DNA of 64,000 bases, from the NCBI RefSeq assembly GCF_014356525.2, contig NC_052518.1, forward strand, positions 4,196,162-4,260,161, written 5' to 3'. This stretch comes from Nilaparvata lugens (lineage: Eukaryota; Arthropoda; Insecta; Hemiptera; Delphacidae). The position numbers and the translations under genes were made by a program. The notes beneath the pieces were generated by a model, which was not told the DNA's origin, made no database searches, and saw only the letters and a list, made by a program, of their open reading frames with translations. Shown piece by piece: positions 11,501-27,100 of the stretch (positions within the stretch are counted from its first letter, which is position 1; each line of letters starts with the position of its first letter).

Positions 11501-14500
11501 TAGAAATTGGACACTTACTGGAACAGTACACTTCCCCAGAACACTATTTAGCTTCTCTAGTTTTCCTTCTCTGTTGTAGTCAAAATTTTTAATGTTATCA
11601 TTATTAGTTGTAATGGAAGCAATTGGGAGTAGTGTTATTGAAATTAGTGAAAATTAGAACATAATATTTTATTATCTGGCTGCCTAGCATAGGCTACGTA
11701 AAGCTTGCATTTTTTTAACGGATGGACGAGGTGAGGATCTTTCTCAGGGTTGGGAACTGCCTAGCTTGCATCCCAGCCTGGGAAAGATAGTTTCCATCCA
11801 CTCGTCCCATCAACAGTTTCCGGCTCTTCTTCCCCCCTGCCATAGTCTAGTTTTCCACGTGTAGGCCTAGTAGGAAGAGTCGGACCTGAGACAAAAATTG
11901 CATTCTTTCCGTGCACTCTTCTTTTAACCGCTGAAGCGAACGAATAAGCGCGCTCAGACACCAATTCTTTTCGGAAGTGTGGATCACCCAAATCATCATT
12001 CAATGGATTTCTTCAACGTCTCATTATGGGTGAGTCCCAAAATTAATCCAACTCAAATGACAAGGGGCGATCGAGCTTTATTTGCATAACGATAGGTTTT
12101 TTTTGTTTTATTTTACCATTCAAAATCTCTTTCAATGTTTTTTTTTTTGTATTAGGCTAGGCAGCCAGAGTAGAGAGAGAATGTTTAATTATAACAAACT
12201 TTCATAGAGTAAAAAAATTAGCTTCTTTAACCACGTCTACCCTTTTGTAAAAGCAGTTATTAATATCTAATCTACCCGAGATATCACATAGTGAAATTCA
12301 AATTTTTGACTACAACAGAGTAAATAAAACTTTATTCCATTTCATATACTGAATGATATTTATTATCAAATTTATACCCTTCATTTCTTATTCAAATGCC
12401 TGCTACTGATTAAACTTACTGATTATACACTTACTGATTATACACTTACTGATTATACACTTACTGGAACAGTACACTTAATCACAAAAACACTCTTCAG
12501 CTAGTGAAGTTTTCCTTCTCTGTCGTAGTCAAAAATTTGAATTTGACCACAACAGAGTACCGGTAAACTTAATTTCATTTTATTCATTTCTTGCATGAAG
12601 AACCTGTTGCTCACTCCAATCTCTTCAAAATTTTGAGGATTCTTAGCCTAAGATCATTATTCATGTATAAAGTACTTTTGCAGTTTTATTGGGCTAGTGG
12701 AAATTGGGGAATACAGTAGATTTAACTGAGCATGCGCCTCTTACTCGGAGAGCTGGTCAGGTTAGAGTGCCAACACCCAATTCAACTTTTTTTAGAAATC
12801 GTTTCTATTCTTAAAAGGAATATTCTGTAATAAACTGCCCTCATTCATTGTGCATAGTGGCTCACCACATCTGTTGAAGACTTTTCTTTTTAATCTGAGT
12901 GAAGAAGATGTAGAAAGTATGTATAATATGATTGTATAAAATTATTCTATAGTTTTAGCTTTGGATTTCTGATGAGAACTGATTGATGGTTCCCAATATG
13001 ATAAATTTTGAACAAATAGTGTGAATATAGTTAATAATTCATGTTTATTGTTTTGTTTTGATTGGATGCCATTTTTATAAATTTTAATTTAGCTGGTAGT
13101 GCAAAAATCAAGTGAATTTGTCATCTTTTATTTTTATTATATTCTTTTTTAATTGGTAATGTACTGTTATCAAAAGGAATAAGGTTTTTTTTTTATTTTG
13201 TGGATACTCCCATATATGCGGTCAAGCTTTAAAGCTTTGCATATGTGTAATTTAATCAGAAGGATTCATTCATATTAATTTTCAATTGTTATTATTTATG
13301 TATTGTATAATTAAAAAAATTACTATGTTGTATATCCATACTTTTTCACTGTTAAAATTAAACTTGAATTTTAAAGAAGACTTTTGAAGTGAAAATGCAC
13401 TTACTTTGGTAGTGAGTCAGGCAGTCTGATGATGACCAACAACAAGCCGAAACGATCGTCACCACCAATGTTAGTGCATTTTCACTTCAAAAGTGTTTTT
13501 TTGAAATTCAAGTTTAAACAAATTGTATCATTAGTTTTTCTGATAAATAAAATCATTATTTCAAAATCCTGCTACTGATTAAAAATTGTACACTCACTGG
13601 AACAGTACACTTACATCTCAAGAACACTTTTTAGCTGCTCCAGTTTTCCCTGTTTTTCTTCAATTTCTGGGTCAGCAGCTCGATGTTCAATTTCGTTCAA
13701 CAGAGAACGAGCTATGTCCAGAATTTCTTGAAGCTGTTTCGGTCTCTTTAGTTTAACATGGCCATCTGCACGTCCACCATATTTTTCGAATATTTCAAAA
13801 AACCTAAAAATAATTTCAATGATTACTTTTGACAGATCGCGAGTGCAAACCTAAAAATAAGTTCAATGATCATTTTTGACAGAGTGGAACATTTTTTATT
13901 TTCGAAAATTTTGTTGGATTTCTAAAGTTGTGCGTGCACACACCTTGAGTAATAGATAACCATTTCATATTCATGATATCTTATAACCTATTCATGCGTG
14001 TCTTTCAAAATGGCTTCTATTGGTTATTAATTTTTAAAATTAATTATTTGAAATGAATGGAACTTCTTGGAATAAAGAAGAAAATTTTAATACTTAATAC
14101 TTTAATACTTAAAAGTACCTGTGGTACTTTTCTGTGAGTTGAGTAATTCTGAATGATTAAATAAATAAATACGATAATTCGTAAATTGCTTTGTTGTTTG
14201 CAGTCCAAATAAATAACATACAATAATAATCTTAATAAGTTTTTCATTATCGTTACTTGATAAAATATTTGTAAACATTAGTACCATGCAACCATATGTT
14301 CAGTACCATATTATTTCATTGAAATGATGTGCAATAGATACCTACTTTTTTTATTTATTCATAGACATTGCATTTTGTAATAAAATAGGCATCAGGTAAT
14401 TTTGTTAGTAAATTCTGGAGAATCTAGAAGAATAATCTAAGAGCATAAATTCAATATTTGAGGAAGCTATCTGCGAAATTAAGTGTTTCAAATCTTATCC

Positions 14501-17500
14501 ATACTCTTATCCAAACCCCTATCCCTATACATTGACAATGCCATTATCAAGATTTATTATAAAGGCATTATCGCCAAAACTAGTAATGTTTGATATGAGC
14601 TTTAATAAGTGTACTAGTGATTTTTAGTAATTTTCAATTTGGTCCTCACTTTATGTCTATTGAATTAAAAATAGCGACCAAAACAGTTTACCATCGAAGT
14701 TTGTTTTGATACTTTCTCACAAGAGCACTACTGGAATCTGATCCACTCCATGAGCTCTATTCTCTTAATATTTATTTATTTATTGGATAGAGTAAACAAT
14801 ACAGTAGTCGGAAAAGGAAAAACAGGCTATTGCCCAAAACTTCTTTAATTTCCTAATTTTGTCTTGAATTAAATCTTAATTTATAATAAATGAGTTTATG
14901 ATAAATTTTATCATAAAGTCGCCAATGACTATATACCGCCAATCATATTAGATGCTAAGCAAGTATGAATAATCCCATAATACTAATGAGCATTACCGTA
15001 CTGAGTCGCCACTGTTTAATCCTCAATATTTGATCTGATCTTTCTCATCCTTAGCTGCAATTTACAATCAGCTGAAGCTGGCCATTCGACCATAGAATAT
15101 GCTCCTTTAAGCTGCATTTACATTGGTCAAGTTTCCTTTAATTCAAAGTTTTTAAAGTTTGAGTTGAATGGACGATTTTAAAAACTTGAACTCAAGTTTA
15201 TTTGAATTCAAGTTTTCATAACCTCAAAAGCAATATAATCATAAATTATATGCTTTCTTCTTACTTTTCGTGCTTTCTTCTGCATTATAGTTAGTTGTTT
15301 TTATACATTCTGCATTGACTGACAACAGTTTATTTTTATAATTTTCCCATTTTTAGGTTGAATTTTAGATTCAAATGCAAAGATTGAAATTGAATCCAAA
15401 AGTCAGACATGTCTGTTTCAATCAACAAAACTTGAAGAAGGGCCTATATTGGATTCAAGTTCCTGTTATTGTAAACTTGACAAAGTTTGCAAAATACATT
15501 CATTTTACATAAACGTCAAGAAAACTTGAATTCAAGGAAACTTGACTGATGTAAACGCTCCTTGAGCACTTTTATTAAGGGCAATGTCAAGCTTAGGAGC
15601 TGTTAAAAGCCTGACAAATGCTGTCAAAAGTTCTTCAGGAACCAAAGTACTCTTCCTCAGGAATATTTTCGTTTCGGGGAAACATTACCAGTCAAGGAAA
15701 TCGAGTTAGAATTTAACTGGCAAATATTTTAACAACTTTCTGAAGGAAACAGCTTCATTATCTTGAAATAAATTTTTCAAATAGCTATAGTATTTTAACT
15801 GTACAAAGGAAGCATAGTAATTAGTCTTTTAATTGAGGACTCAACTGCCTACACTTCAACACTACCATCACCAGACATTTTATGTGATGAGATATGTGGT
15901 CTACGAGACATAACCATTTAGTTTCGCCAATAACTCAATTATAATTGTTGTTACCGATAAAATGTTTTAAATTGATTTTCAATTTGCCAGACACGTTCAA
16001 TTTAGTATTGAGATTTAGGTTTTTTTTATAAGAAACGTGTTATATTGGTTGGAACATTTATAATGACTGCCATCTTAGAGCATTGAGGTCTTGTCACCCA
16101 AAGCAGTTTTTGAATATTAAGGTGCGTATAGTCTTATGTGCCACGAACACGCGCATCATCAGCTGATGCTATGCTTATTATAATTATTGTACCTTACTGT
16201 TTCTGTACAAATACAGATATAATCAACTGATGAAAAGTGAAATTCGCGTGTTTGTGGCACATAAGTCTGTGAGTACTTCAAATTTTTGTTTCAAACTTTC
16301 CAAACATATTGTACTGGAGCCCTGTATTTTCCCCTGGCCATGAATAAACCTAGTATGACGGCATGTTTTATGAAAATCTGAATGTTACTCATTTAATGTT
16401 ATCATTGTACTGAAATCCTGCATTTTCCTGTTTTCATGAATAAATAAACCTATGACGACCATGTTTTATGAAAATCTGAGTAACATATTTAACTTTAACT
16501 CTGTATTTTTCCCTTGTTATAACTAGTTATAATTTAACCTATGACGGCAATGTTTTATGAAAATCTGAGTAACATATAGTACTCAAACCCTGCATTTTCC
16601 CCTTCTCATTACTAGTTATAAAAAACCTAGTATGAGGGCATGTTTTATGAAAATCTGGGTAACATATTGTACTTAAAACCTTTCCTGTTTTCATGAATAA
16701 ACCTATGACGACCATGTTTTATGAAGATCTGATGTTTTATGAGTAACAAATTGTACTTAAACCATGTATTTTCGCCTTGTCTTTACTAGTTATAAATAAA
16801 CCCATGACCATGTTCCATGAAAATCTGAGTCACTGATTAGCAGTGGCAAAGCTAAAGGGGAATCTTAAGGTGCGTACAGACTTTCGCTCTGCTCCGCAAC
16901 CGAACGTCACTCCAGCAGAGCGATTGATGATCGACCGGCGAACAAGAGTCGTTCGACCGGGGAACGCGAGAAGATCTAACATCTTCCATAACGTTCATGA
17001 TGGGTGCGTGGGCGGTGCGACTGTGGTTCGATGGTGGTACGAGGGCGGTACGAGGGAGGAGCGTGCTCGGTGCTGGTTGGAAGCGCGAATATGTGTACGC
17101 AGCTTAAGAGTCTGAGACTCCCCAAAATTAATTATGATTTATGTGAATATTATGTTTTATTAGCACGCATATATTTATTTGCAAATTTGGATAAGAGCTG
17201 GCCAGACCGCCTTCCAAACTGTTTTGTGGCTGTGTGTCTGGCCGACAGCAGAGAGCAGACTTGCTAGGCTACCTATTCATTCTACATGGCGAGTCTCAAA
17301 CTCATGAGACTCTCAATTCATTCATAATGGGCGTGGCGTATTGTATGGTTGCTATGACAACGTGACGTAGCACCATAGCCACATAGTAGAGTCTAGTCTA
17401 GGCTCTACAGCTGGGTTCATAGTTCGAGTTCCGTATCGATGTCTCGATCTCGATGTATCGAACGGTTGATATCGAAGCAATCGTCTTCAAACATCGATCA

Positions 17501-20500
17501 TCGATGCTTTCCAAAATTTGAAGATTTCAAAAAATCAGTTAGTTTGTGGCTCGTGTAACACTTGGCTTGTTCTTAACCTACAACTCGGTTTTGGCGGTTT
17601 GCTTTGGTTTACTCAACAATAATGAAACTAAATAGTTATTTGTATATCTAGAGTGAAAAGTACTGTTTTTTCTCCCTGAGGGAAAAGTTTGAAGCCCGAG
17701 GCGAAGCCGAGGGCAACAATTTTCCTGAGGGAGAAAAAACATTTTTCACTCGTGATATACACAACATTTTTCCTCCACCTACATTTTTATAAAAACTGCT
17801 AATAAAATAATTTTTAAAAACGTATGTGACCAAACAATGTGTTACAACATTTAATCTAAAAAGTAAACAGAAACAGCTGGCTTGTAATCACAGTTCTCCT
17901 CCGACAGCACTATCTGTCGGCTAAAGTTGTAACAACAATGACTGCCAAAACTACAGCTATGATGAAGTTCCCGTTTCAAATTTGATTAGTTAATAAGTAA
18001 TATTCGTTTGCTGATATTTTGAATAACATGGAATAAAAGAAAAAATATATACATTTTTTTAGTATAGTGATATGAAGTTTGTAATAATAATTTCAGCATA
18101 CAAACATAAATTTTATACATCGATCAAATGTCTGGTTGAGGTATTGAATTTAGTTGGTTTAATGACAACTCTATATGCTTCCTCATCTGAGCTTAGACCT
18201 TCTGACCTATTCCAAATGTACGTTTATAAAATAGTGATGCTTCCCATGTTATTTAAATGGAGTCACTTTTACTCCCTAGGGAGTTTTTCTGTTTTTTACT
18301 ACCGAGACCGAAAAAGTGACACTTTAGTATCATGTTTCAGGGAGTAAAGTAAGTACTTTTGACAGTAGGTGGAGGAAAAATACTTTTCCAGTTGAACTTG
18401 CAGCATAATTTCTTATTTCTTAATAATGGATGAGTGTAATGATCTGGTGAAGTATTTGCTTCAAACTCTGTTTTCCTCTTTGTCTTTTGAATAAAAATGT
18501 GCTCTGAAAGACAAGCGGTACCGTAAGCTTAAGATTCCCCTTTTAGTTATAGGTAGCTTCGCCACTGCTGATTAGAATGAGTAATGTTAATGTGACCTGC
18601 ATGCTGAATGTATGAACACAAAAATGCAACGTAATCTAGTGAGAGTGCAATCTACTGTACATGTTGAAGATTACTGAAAGTGCATGCGTTCTTACTTTGG
18701 ATGACGCACTTCGACTTTCATTTTCTGCTTGGGGGTTCTGTCACCATGCCTAATCACTGCTACTACACAACGCAATTCCATCCTGTAAAAAGTTCAAGTT
18801 TTTTATTCTGATAACAAAATCCCGTATCTACCAAATATTTTATGACTAGCAAGAAACCCCTCCCACCCCCCAGGCATGCAGAATCTTTTCATTTTCATCT
18901 TCCTCCAACACATGTGACATTTGATATCAGTACAGTATTAAACTCAAAAAAATATTCAATTTCCATGTTCATTATCTCTAATGACACTAATTGTCATCTT
19001 ATCCCTTTCAGCACAAGCTACTATCTTTTCCAGTAATATAACATAAATTATAAAACGAGTAACTTCTATAAGAAAAATATTGAAATAAATATAAAAAGTC
19101 AAATATCAACAAAACATTAATTTATTGGCGCAAAGTACAACATAAACATTCAAACTAAGTATCAAATAATAATAAATTAACTGAATCAGATGAATTTAAC
19201 AATAAAATGAGATTGTGATCTAAATAAAATTAAATAAATTAATCATGTTTGAGTTGAGAACTTAAATTGGTTTTATCTATAAATTTAATCTTAATAATAT
19301 CTAATAGGATTCATTGATTCTTGGAGCTTTGGCGCAACAGCACCAAACATTAAAATATCAATTAAAACTTTAAACGAATTATTCTGTTTTATGATTTTCA
19401 TCGGGCTAAAATAAGGAAAGAATAATAATTCTTTCGAATGAAATGCAGCATAACATTGAGTAAGAAATTCTTCTAATTCACTGATAGGTTTTTGTACTCA
19501 GCTGATTAGTGGATAGTTAGATGCTTTACAGCATTTAATTAGGATTCTCGTTCAATAATAGTTATTCATTAATTAGCATTTGTACAAATGCAATTTCTAA
19601 TTTATTTCCATCTGATTGGTAGATATATTTTCCTACTGTTCTATAAAAGCCTTGCAGTTACTTATGACAATGGTGACTCAATCTACTTAATTCAACATTC
19701 ACAAATTTGAATCATCTTGAGAAGAACTTATTACCATTATTTAAAAGGCACAAGACAACAATTTAAGACATTCATCATGTACATTACACAAATACACATT
19801 TCTGTTGATTTAAAAACATTCTCAGGCAACTGAGAGTTGATAATCAAGTTCTGAAAATATTCAACATTTTAAAATCCATACTAAAAATTTGAAATGACAT
19901 GAAAATGTTATCTAGGGCCAGGAAAATCAATTTTGTACTTGAATAAGCAATTGAACTGTTGAATGTACTAAAATTTAATTCATAATAATTTTGTGTGTTC
20001 TACTTCTATTAAAACAAGGATACATGTAATTTGTAGTTCTTATCCACAAAAGCTGTACAATAATATAACAAAAATTCATCATAAGGTGAATATTCTCCAC
20101 AGAAACAGTGGTCTGAATGTGGAGAATCAGGACATTGTCTATACACAGTTTGCATAATGATCCAGTATCACATTAACCTTACAAATTAAAGTATTTGAAA
20201 TAAAACAGAAAATATATAGGAATATAACAGACTAAATGCGGCTTCAATTGATTGACGATTCCCAATAATACTCTATTCAAACGGAATTGAATTATTCCAG
20301 TACAGTATTAGAACACAACAACCATTAAAATGATGTACAAAACAAATAAAATACAGCTTTAGAAGAACTTAGATTCTACTTCTTTCATCATAAATAAATT
20401 AATCAAACGTAATAAACTAAACATTTTAATGGAATACCACCAACAGTTCAACATTATAATATAACCTAATAAATAATTATTCATTTTATAATTAAAAAAA

Positions 20501-22723
20501 AAATTCAATGACTTAATTTCAGCTACTATCGAGTTTTGGTATAAGGACTCAGGTTATTGAACTGGGTTGAGTCCCAAAACATAACATCAATTTGATCCGA
20601 TATTTTTCATTGATGACTTACATTTTTCCAAATGTTGTAGGCACAATAGGGGGATCATCTAACTGGAAAGGAACAGACCAAGGTATATGCAGTGTTGGCG
20701 CGAGCTCCCGCAAAATCATATTTCCTAGGATCTTGGCACAATCGTCGTAGTATTTATTGGAATTTTTCACGAAACTGAAGCCGTTCACATCACATACAAA
20801 CGATTTCCCGTTTGCCCTGAAACAGAAAATATATTTGCCAATTAGGCTACTAGTGTTTTTATAAACAAAGTGTGTAGAAACATTAAGGGCCGGGACACAG
20901 AATAGATACAGAATGGAAACTGTCAATAAAACGCCTATCTAACCAATGCTTTTTACATGGCGCAAATACTAGACACGTCACGTGACCTTGGCAAGTTCCA
21001 ATCCTGGTCTTCTGATTGGCTCGTGGCAGTGAACGAGATCAATTGATCCAGATCATTAAAGTGATCCGAACCTACCATCAATACTATGACAATGCGGCGC
21101 TTCCTAACAAGATGGCGGATTTTTGCGACAGGGTATTAGCCAAGTTTCCATACTGTATGTATACTGTGCTCAGGATTTGGCTAAGTTCTAGACTTTAAAC
21201 AGCTGGAGTCAGAAAATTGGCTTTCCGAAACGAGGCGTAGTCGTAGTCATTATCAAAGTCACGTTTGAATTAAATTTCAAAAAACCAAACACAAAATAAA
21301 ATAAAGAGAAAATAGTGTAAAGTTTCAGCTATTTTTAATTAATTATAATGTTTAATTTCGTCAAGAAAAAACGTTTCCAATTATAAAATTGAGAAAATAA
21401 AAACTGCGACTATGCCCCGTTTTGGAAAGCTAATGTTCTGACTCTAGCTGTTTAAAGTCTAGAACTTAGCTAAATCCCGAGCTCGGAAAACGGCCCTAAG
21501 TATGTCTACAGTCAGGTTTACAAAGTTTTCAACTAAATGTTTATTCTCCTGTACTTATACCAGATTGTACCATAGAGAGATGATAGCATAAGTAGATATC
21601 CCATGGTATAGGGCGTTTATGTCGCAACTTTTACTGTTATCCCAAGCCGATAGTTCATGTAGTTCTTTCCTATGCAGCTGTGTGACGCTGGTAGTCTCTC
21701 AAATTGTGCCGTTCATACACTATCACCCCAACAAAACAGTAAAAATTGACAATAATCGACAGTAATCGGCTTCAGATAACAGTAAAAGTTGCGACATTAA
21801 TTCCCTATACCATGGGATATCTACTTACGCTATTGTTTCTCTATGATTGTACCTTATAAATTCTACCAGATTGAATAGAAATTGGCAAACACATTAAGCC
21901 GATTGAGTAAAAACTATAATCTAGTGACTAGCACCTCTGAGTCATTAGTTCTATCTATACGAATAGATTATACAGCTGACTCGAATCCAAGCATTTGCTT
22001 GAAAATCACTTAGAACTAGTAATTGCTAGCTTTTGTTCAATCGACCTATTATATGTATCATATGTATACCAAGTTATGTTCAATCTAATAGAATTTATAA
22101 GGACGGGAAAATGAAAATTTTATTGACAGCTTAGATGTAAACGAAAGTGTCTGTGGCTTTGCATTTCAACCAGATGGATAATAATTATTTATAGATCCTG
22201 CTATTAGAGTGGATAAAAATGTCTACAAACTCTAAACAATGTATTGTCCACCTTCAAGGAGAGGCTCTGTTCTGTAATGTGAGCAAATATTATTCTTAAG
22301 TTTTATTATTATAGAGAAAGTGTTATACTAAAAATTCAGAAAACCACTTTGGAATAGAATTAATTATCCATATTGAAGAATATTGTACATTGCCTATGAT
22401 AATAAAATTAAGAATTTTTTTGCTGAACATTTATTAAAAATGATGAGAAACAACACAAAAACTAGTTTAAAAAACACAGTTTCAACATTTATTGAATTCG
22501 TTGACCGTGTTGAAACCAACACATCTTCAGCTATACTGAAGCATTCATGCATCTGTTCACATACAGAATGGTAGCCAAGATCTACTTTATATTTTTACTT
22601 TCCTTGCCCTACTACCATAGGTAAGGAAAGTATTGCTTTCCAAAGAAATTAAGGTACCCCAATTTCAAGTTTTCTATACGTTTCAAGGTCCCCTGAGTCC
22701 AAAAACATGATTTTTGGATGTTG

Positions 22724-22763
<40 letters not shown>

Positions 22764-24141
22764 TGTGTGTGTGTGTGTGTGTGCGCATGTCTGTGAACAC
22801 GATAACTCCATTCCTAATTAACCGATTGACTTGAAATTTTAAACTTAAGGTCCTTATACCATGAGGACCCGACAATGAGAAATTCAATAAAATTCAATTC
22901 AAGATGGCGAAAAAATGGCGGATAATTACTAAAAAACTATGTTTTTCACGATTTTCTCAAAAACGGCTCTAACGATTTTCTTCAAATTTATACCATGGAT
23001 AGCTATTTATAAGCCCTATCAACTGACATGAGTCTCATCTCTGGGAAAATTGCAGGAGCTGCGTAATATTCTCGAGAAAGATGGCGGATAATTACTAAAA
23101 AACCATGTTTTTCACGGTTTTCTCAAAAACGGCTCTTACGATTTTCTTCAAATTTATACCATGGATAGCTATTTATAAGCCCTATCAACTGACATGAGTC
23201 TCATCTCTGGGAAAATTGCAGGAGCTGCGTAATATTCTCGAGAAAAATGGCGGATAATTACTAAAAAACCATGTTTTTCACGGTTTTCTCAAAAACGGCT
23301 CTAACGATTTTCTTCAAATTTATACCATGGATAGCTATTTATAAGCCCTATCAACTGACATGAGTCTCATCTCTGGGAAAATTGCAGGAGCTGCGTAATA
23401 TTCTCGAGAAAAATGGCGGATAATTACTAAAAAACCATGTTTTTCACGATTTTCTCAAAAATTTCTCGACTGATTTATTTCAAATTCATACTCTGTATAG
23501 TTATTTATCAGCTCCATCAACTGGCATGAGTCTCCTTTCTGAGAAACTAAGGGGGTGTTCACCCCATCCTTGAGAAATGGACTTTGTAACCTCCTTCTCG
23601 TGCATGAGGTAGGTAGGTAGAGCAGTCTATAAAAATAACACATAGTCGAGATATTTCATCTGTAGAACAGCTGTTTTGACGACTTTTAAAAAATCATCGC
23701 ATTTCACAATTTACACAAAGGAAAAAGTACTCTGAAAACAATTATATACACAGGAAAGTTGTGTGAGTGTACCACACCAGATTTTTATTCTGAAAGTATA
23801 AAGATTCAATTGATATACATGTTATGTATAAAAAAAAATAACAAAACCTACTCTAGAAGAACATGGTACGCCATAGTGGAGTAGGTCAATTTCCACACAG
23901 AAAAAACTAAACAAATAGAGGACACATTATAAGTAATTTATCTAATATTTTGTGTAATTGATGTTGTAGTTTTAGTTTTTTGGGAAAATAAACATTTATT
24001 TATTTATTTTATGTGAATGGCATGTGAGTTATTTCATTTGTTTTTCAATACAGTGTTGTACGATGCTAGAGAATGAAATGTTTATCTCGTAGCCTATTGC
24101 AGTGATATAATTGTACAAAAATTGTAAAAAAAATAGATTCT

Positions 24142-24172
<31 letters not shown>

Positions 24173-27100
24173 CATGTTATGTGAATACAACCTTAAACTA
24201 ATGACAATTTATTGATGATTTGTAATTATTTGATCTTATTCTAGCGAAAGTGTATATTTGATAGTATTGTATAACCTAAGAACTGCTAAAACTATTAAAA
24301 ATTCAATCATCTATAGTGGAATTTCTAAATTTCACTATCATAACTCACGTCCTTATAATACATAACGTGATTTCTCATGAAAAATTATTGATGGATAACT
24401 CATAATGTTATGCTTTTGAGACGTCTTGAGTTATTCCAAATATCGGAGCACCGAACAGCTTCGCTCGTTATTTATTTATTTGATAAACAAAACACAATTC
24501 TTCAAAATGATTGGGGAAGGACAAACAGACACAGTTCAAAACTGTTTCTTCTCCGAATTTTGATTTATACACTATAAATAATGGTCCAAAAAGTAGATTA
24601 TGTTTCATACACTTGAATTCAGGTCCAATTTTCAGTAAAAATATTTAAAAAATGAAAAGTTCTAATTTAGATTGTTTACAAACCAATTTGAATAACAAAA
24701 TAACACTTACTAATCACTTAAAACTGTAAAATAATGATTAACTTTGAATATTATGATATACTCTAATTTAGAGTGATAAACTATGTCATGTCAACAAATC
24801 AGATTATTTTGATAAAATTTCTAGATAATATTTCTCGCGAGATATGGTAAGCTGATTGAATGATTACACAGCTGATCTCCCACACAGGCACACGCATCTT
24901 CTGTTATCGACAGACGACGAAATTATCATCTGTTCTTCCAAGGATGAATTATCCTTCTAATGTCCTTCAGCGAGTTTTCCCAGGTTTTCTTTTTTTCTCA
25001 TCAGACATGGCGCAATATAATTTTTATATCATAAACCTACTATGTTTCAAATTTCGTGAAAATCGTTAGAGCCGTTTTTGAGATCCGTTGAACATAAATA
25101 ACCAGATTAAAAAATAACGAGATATAAAAATATAAACTAACATACAGAAATTGCTCGCTTAATATAATAGGATAACCTAACCTATCAAATCGTAATAGTT
25201 GGCTAGAGTAGAATTAATTATCGATATTCAAGAGATATTCAAGTTTGAATGGAAGTGAGAAGAATGATTAATCAAATCAAAATTTATTCTCTTCAAGAAA
25301 CAGTTAACAAAATAAAGCAAAGTACCTACCTCAGCAGGTCGAAGCCACAAACAGTCTGTTTGAAAGCAAGGCACACTTTACGCGATATCAGTTTCTCGGC
25401 GTTGCTAAGAATGACTGGATATCTCACTTCTTTTCCCTCACTGTCTCTCTCTACTTTGCCGTCCAAAGCTGGTGATTTTCTAGCTTCGGCATGAGCATAG
25501 TCGGGTCCCACAGTATAAACCTGAACAAAAACATTAATCAAATCAAACTTAAAAAAAATATTATTCACAAATCGGATACATTACAATGAGAAAATACTCT
25601 AGCAACAAAATTGTGTATCTTTTTCCCCACATAAACGAACGTGTGTGTAGGGAAGAGTTCTAAATAATAGTATAATCTATAATATAAGAATTGAGAAATG
25701 TACCAGATTAAAGGGACCTGACAAACATCTGTTCAATCTAATAGAATTTAAAAGGACGGCAAAAAACCGTACGTCCAAAAACCGAGTTACACGTGTGTGT
25801 AACTGGTTTAATTCTATGGTGGCGGGAAAAAGGGTATAAGTGAAGATTTGGCAAAAGTAGGATAAGTCGGTTTTCCATATGAATATGGCATTATCAACAA
25901 TCTAGCACCAACTGAATAGGTTAATATGTTTATATTCCCACTTAAAGTGAATGACAACCAACAGAATAAATCTTTGCCTTTTCCAAAAGATGGCACAAAC
26001 AAGATAAGTCCAGTTATACTATCAGAACCACTGGCTCAAACACTATTCAGGTATCAGAAAGTGAATTATTCTATTAAGACCAGCAGCTGTGAATTTAAAC
26101 AGCTGCCTTTTCCTACAAAACAAATTTTTTTACTTATACTCCTCTTCCCGCCAACCTTAGAACTAGTTCTGTGAACAGTAGACCTCGCGCAGTTGTAAAC
26201 CAAAGTCTCCTCTAACACTGTCCATCAGAGTAAATTCTGTCCTATCCTGTCGTGTCGGCGAGATATCGTTGTATAAACGACTAATGGATGTTTGGGTTGT
26301 TGTATCGACTTGCATTTCAATTTGAAGTTTTATCCTTTTTATTGCTCATGAATTACATCAATTACCAGCAGACTGCGGTAACTAACAAAGTTTGTGTGAG
26401 CAAAATCACTCCAAATACCGCTTTCTTTAGTAGTAACGAGACACATTTTCATCTCAGTGGATGAATGAATAAGCAAAATTTTCGCTAGTGGGCTGAACAA
26501 AGCACTGTTAATAACGAATTATTGATTATGTTAATGCCATACCCTGCGACTTCTGTGCAAGAGCTGCTAAAAACTACACAAATAGTATTGATGCTAATGG
26601 ACGCCATATTTAGGAGATTATTTTAAAAACTTCAATGAAGAATATGTGCACATCAATATAAAATATTCAGATTTAGGAAATATTATAATAAACTTTTCTC
26701 TATCTAACCTGAGTTAATTGTTATAGCTCCTTGATCAATTCTGTCGCACTCTGTATTTTATAGGCCTAATGATAGTATACTTTAGCAGATGTATCTTCCA
26801 AACAGGATCTTTTAACTGCCGTAGCAAAGCACAGGGACTCACTAGTTGTTAATATTTGAGCGTTGATAAAACTATTTAAAGAAAACCCACATGATAATGT
26901 GAGAAAGTGAGTGCTTGAACAGCTTGACCGTTAGTCCAATATTGATGTTATAACATTTTTTTCCAAAAACACAAATCAAGTATTGTTTATTTTCTTGCAA
27001 CACTACTAGTTTCAAATGCTAATATACTTATATCTCTGATTGAATATTTGACCGAGAGAAGTGATGTTTAAGATTCAAGTCGACGGTTTTGCATTTTTAT

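Noticed and set aside
16843..17267. Two overlapping plus-strand open frames of about 90 codons in GC-rich DNA
   Set aside because: They lie mainly within a MITE with AGGTGCGTACAG ends; GC-rich non-coding DNA gives long frames by chance, and no family is recognised.
22612..22887. Minus-strand frame with a His-Thr repeat
   Set aside because: It is the translation of a TG microsatellite inside a repeat element.
25249..25494. Plus-strand 81-codon frame
   Set aside because: Shadow of PPIP5K exon 7 on the opposite strand.
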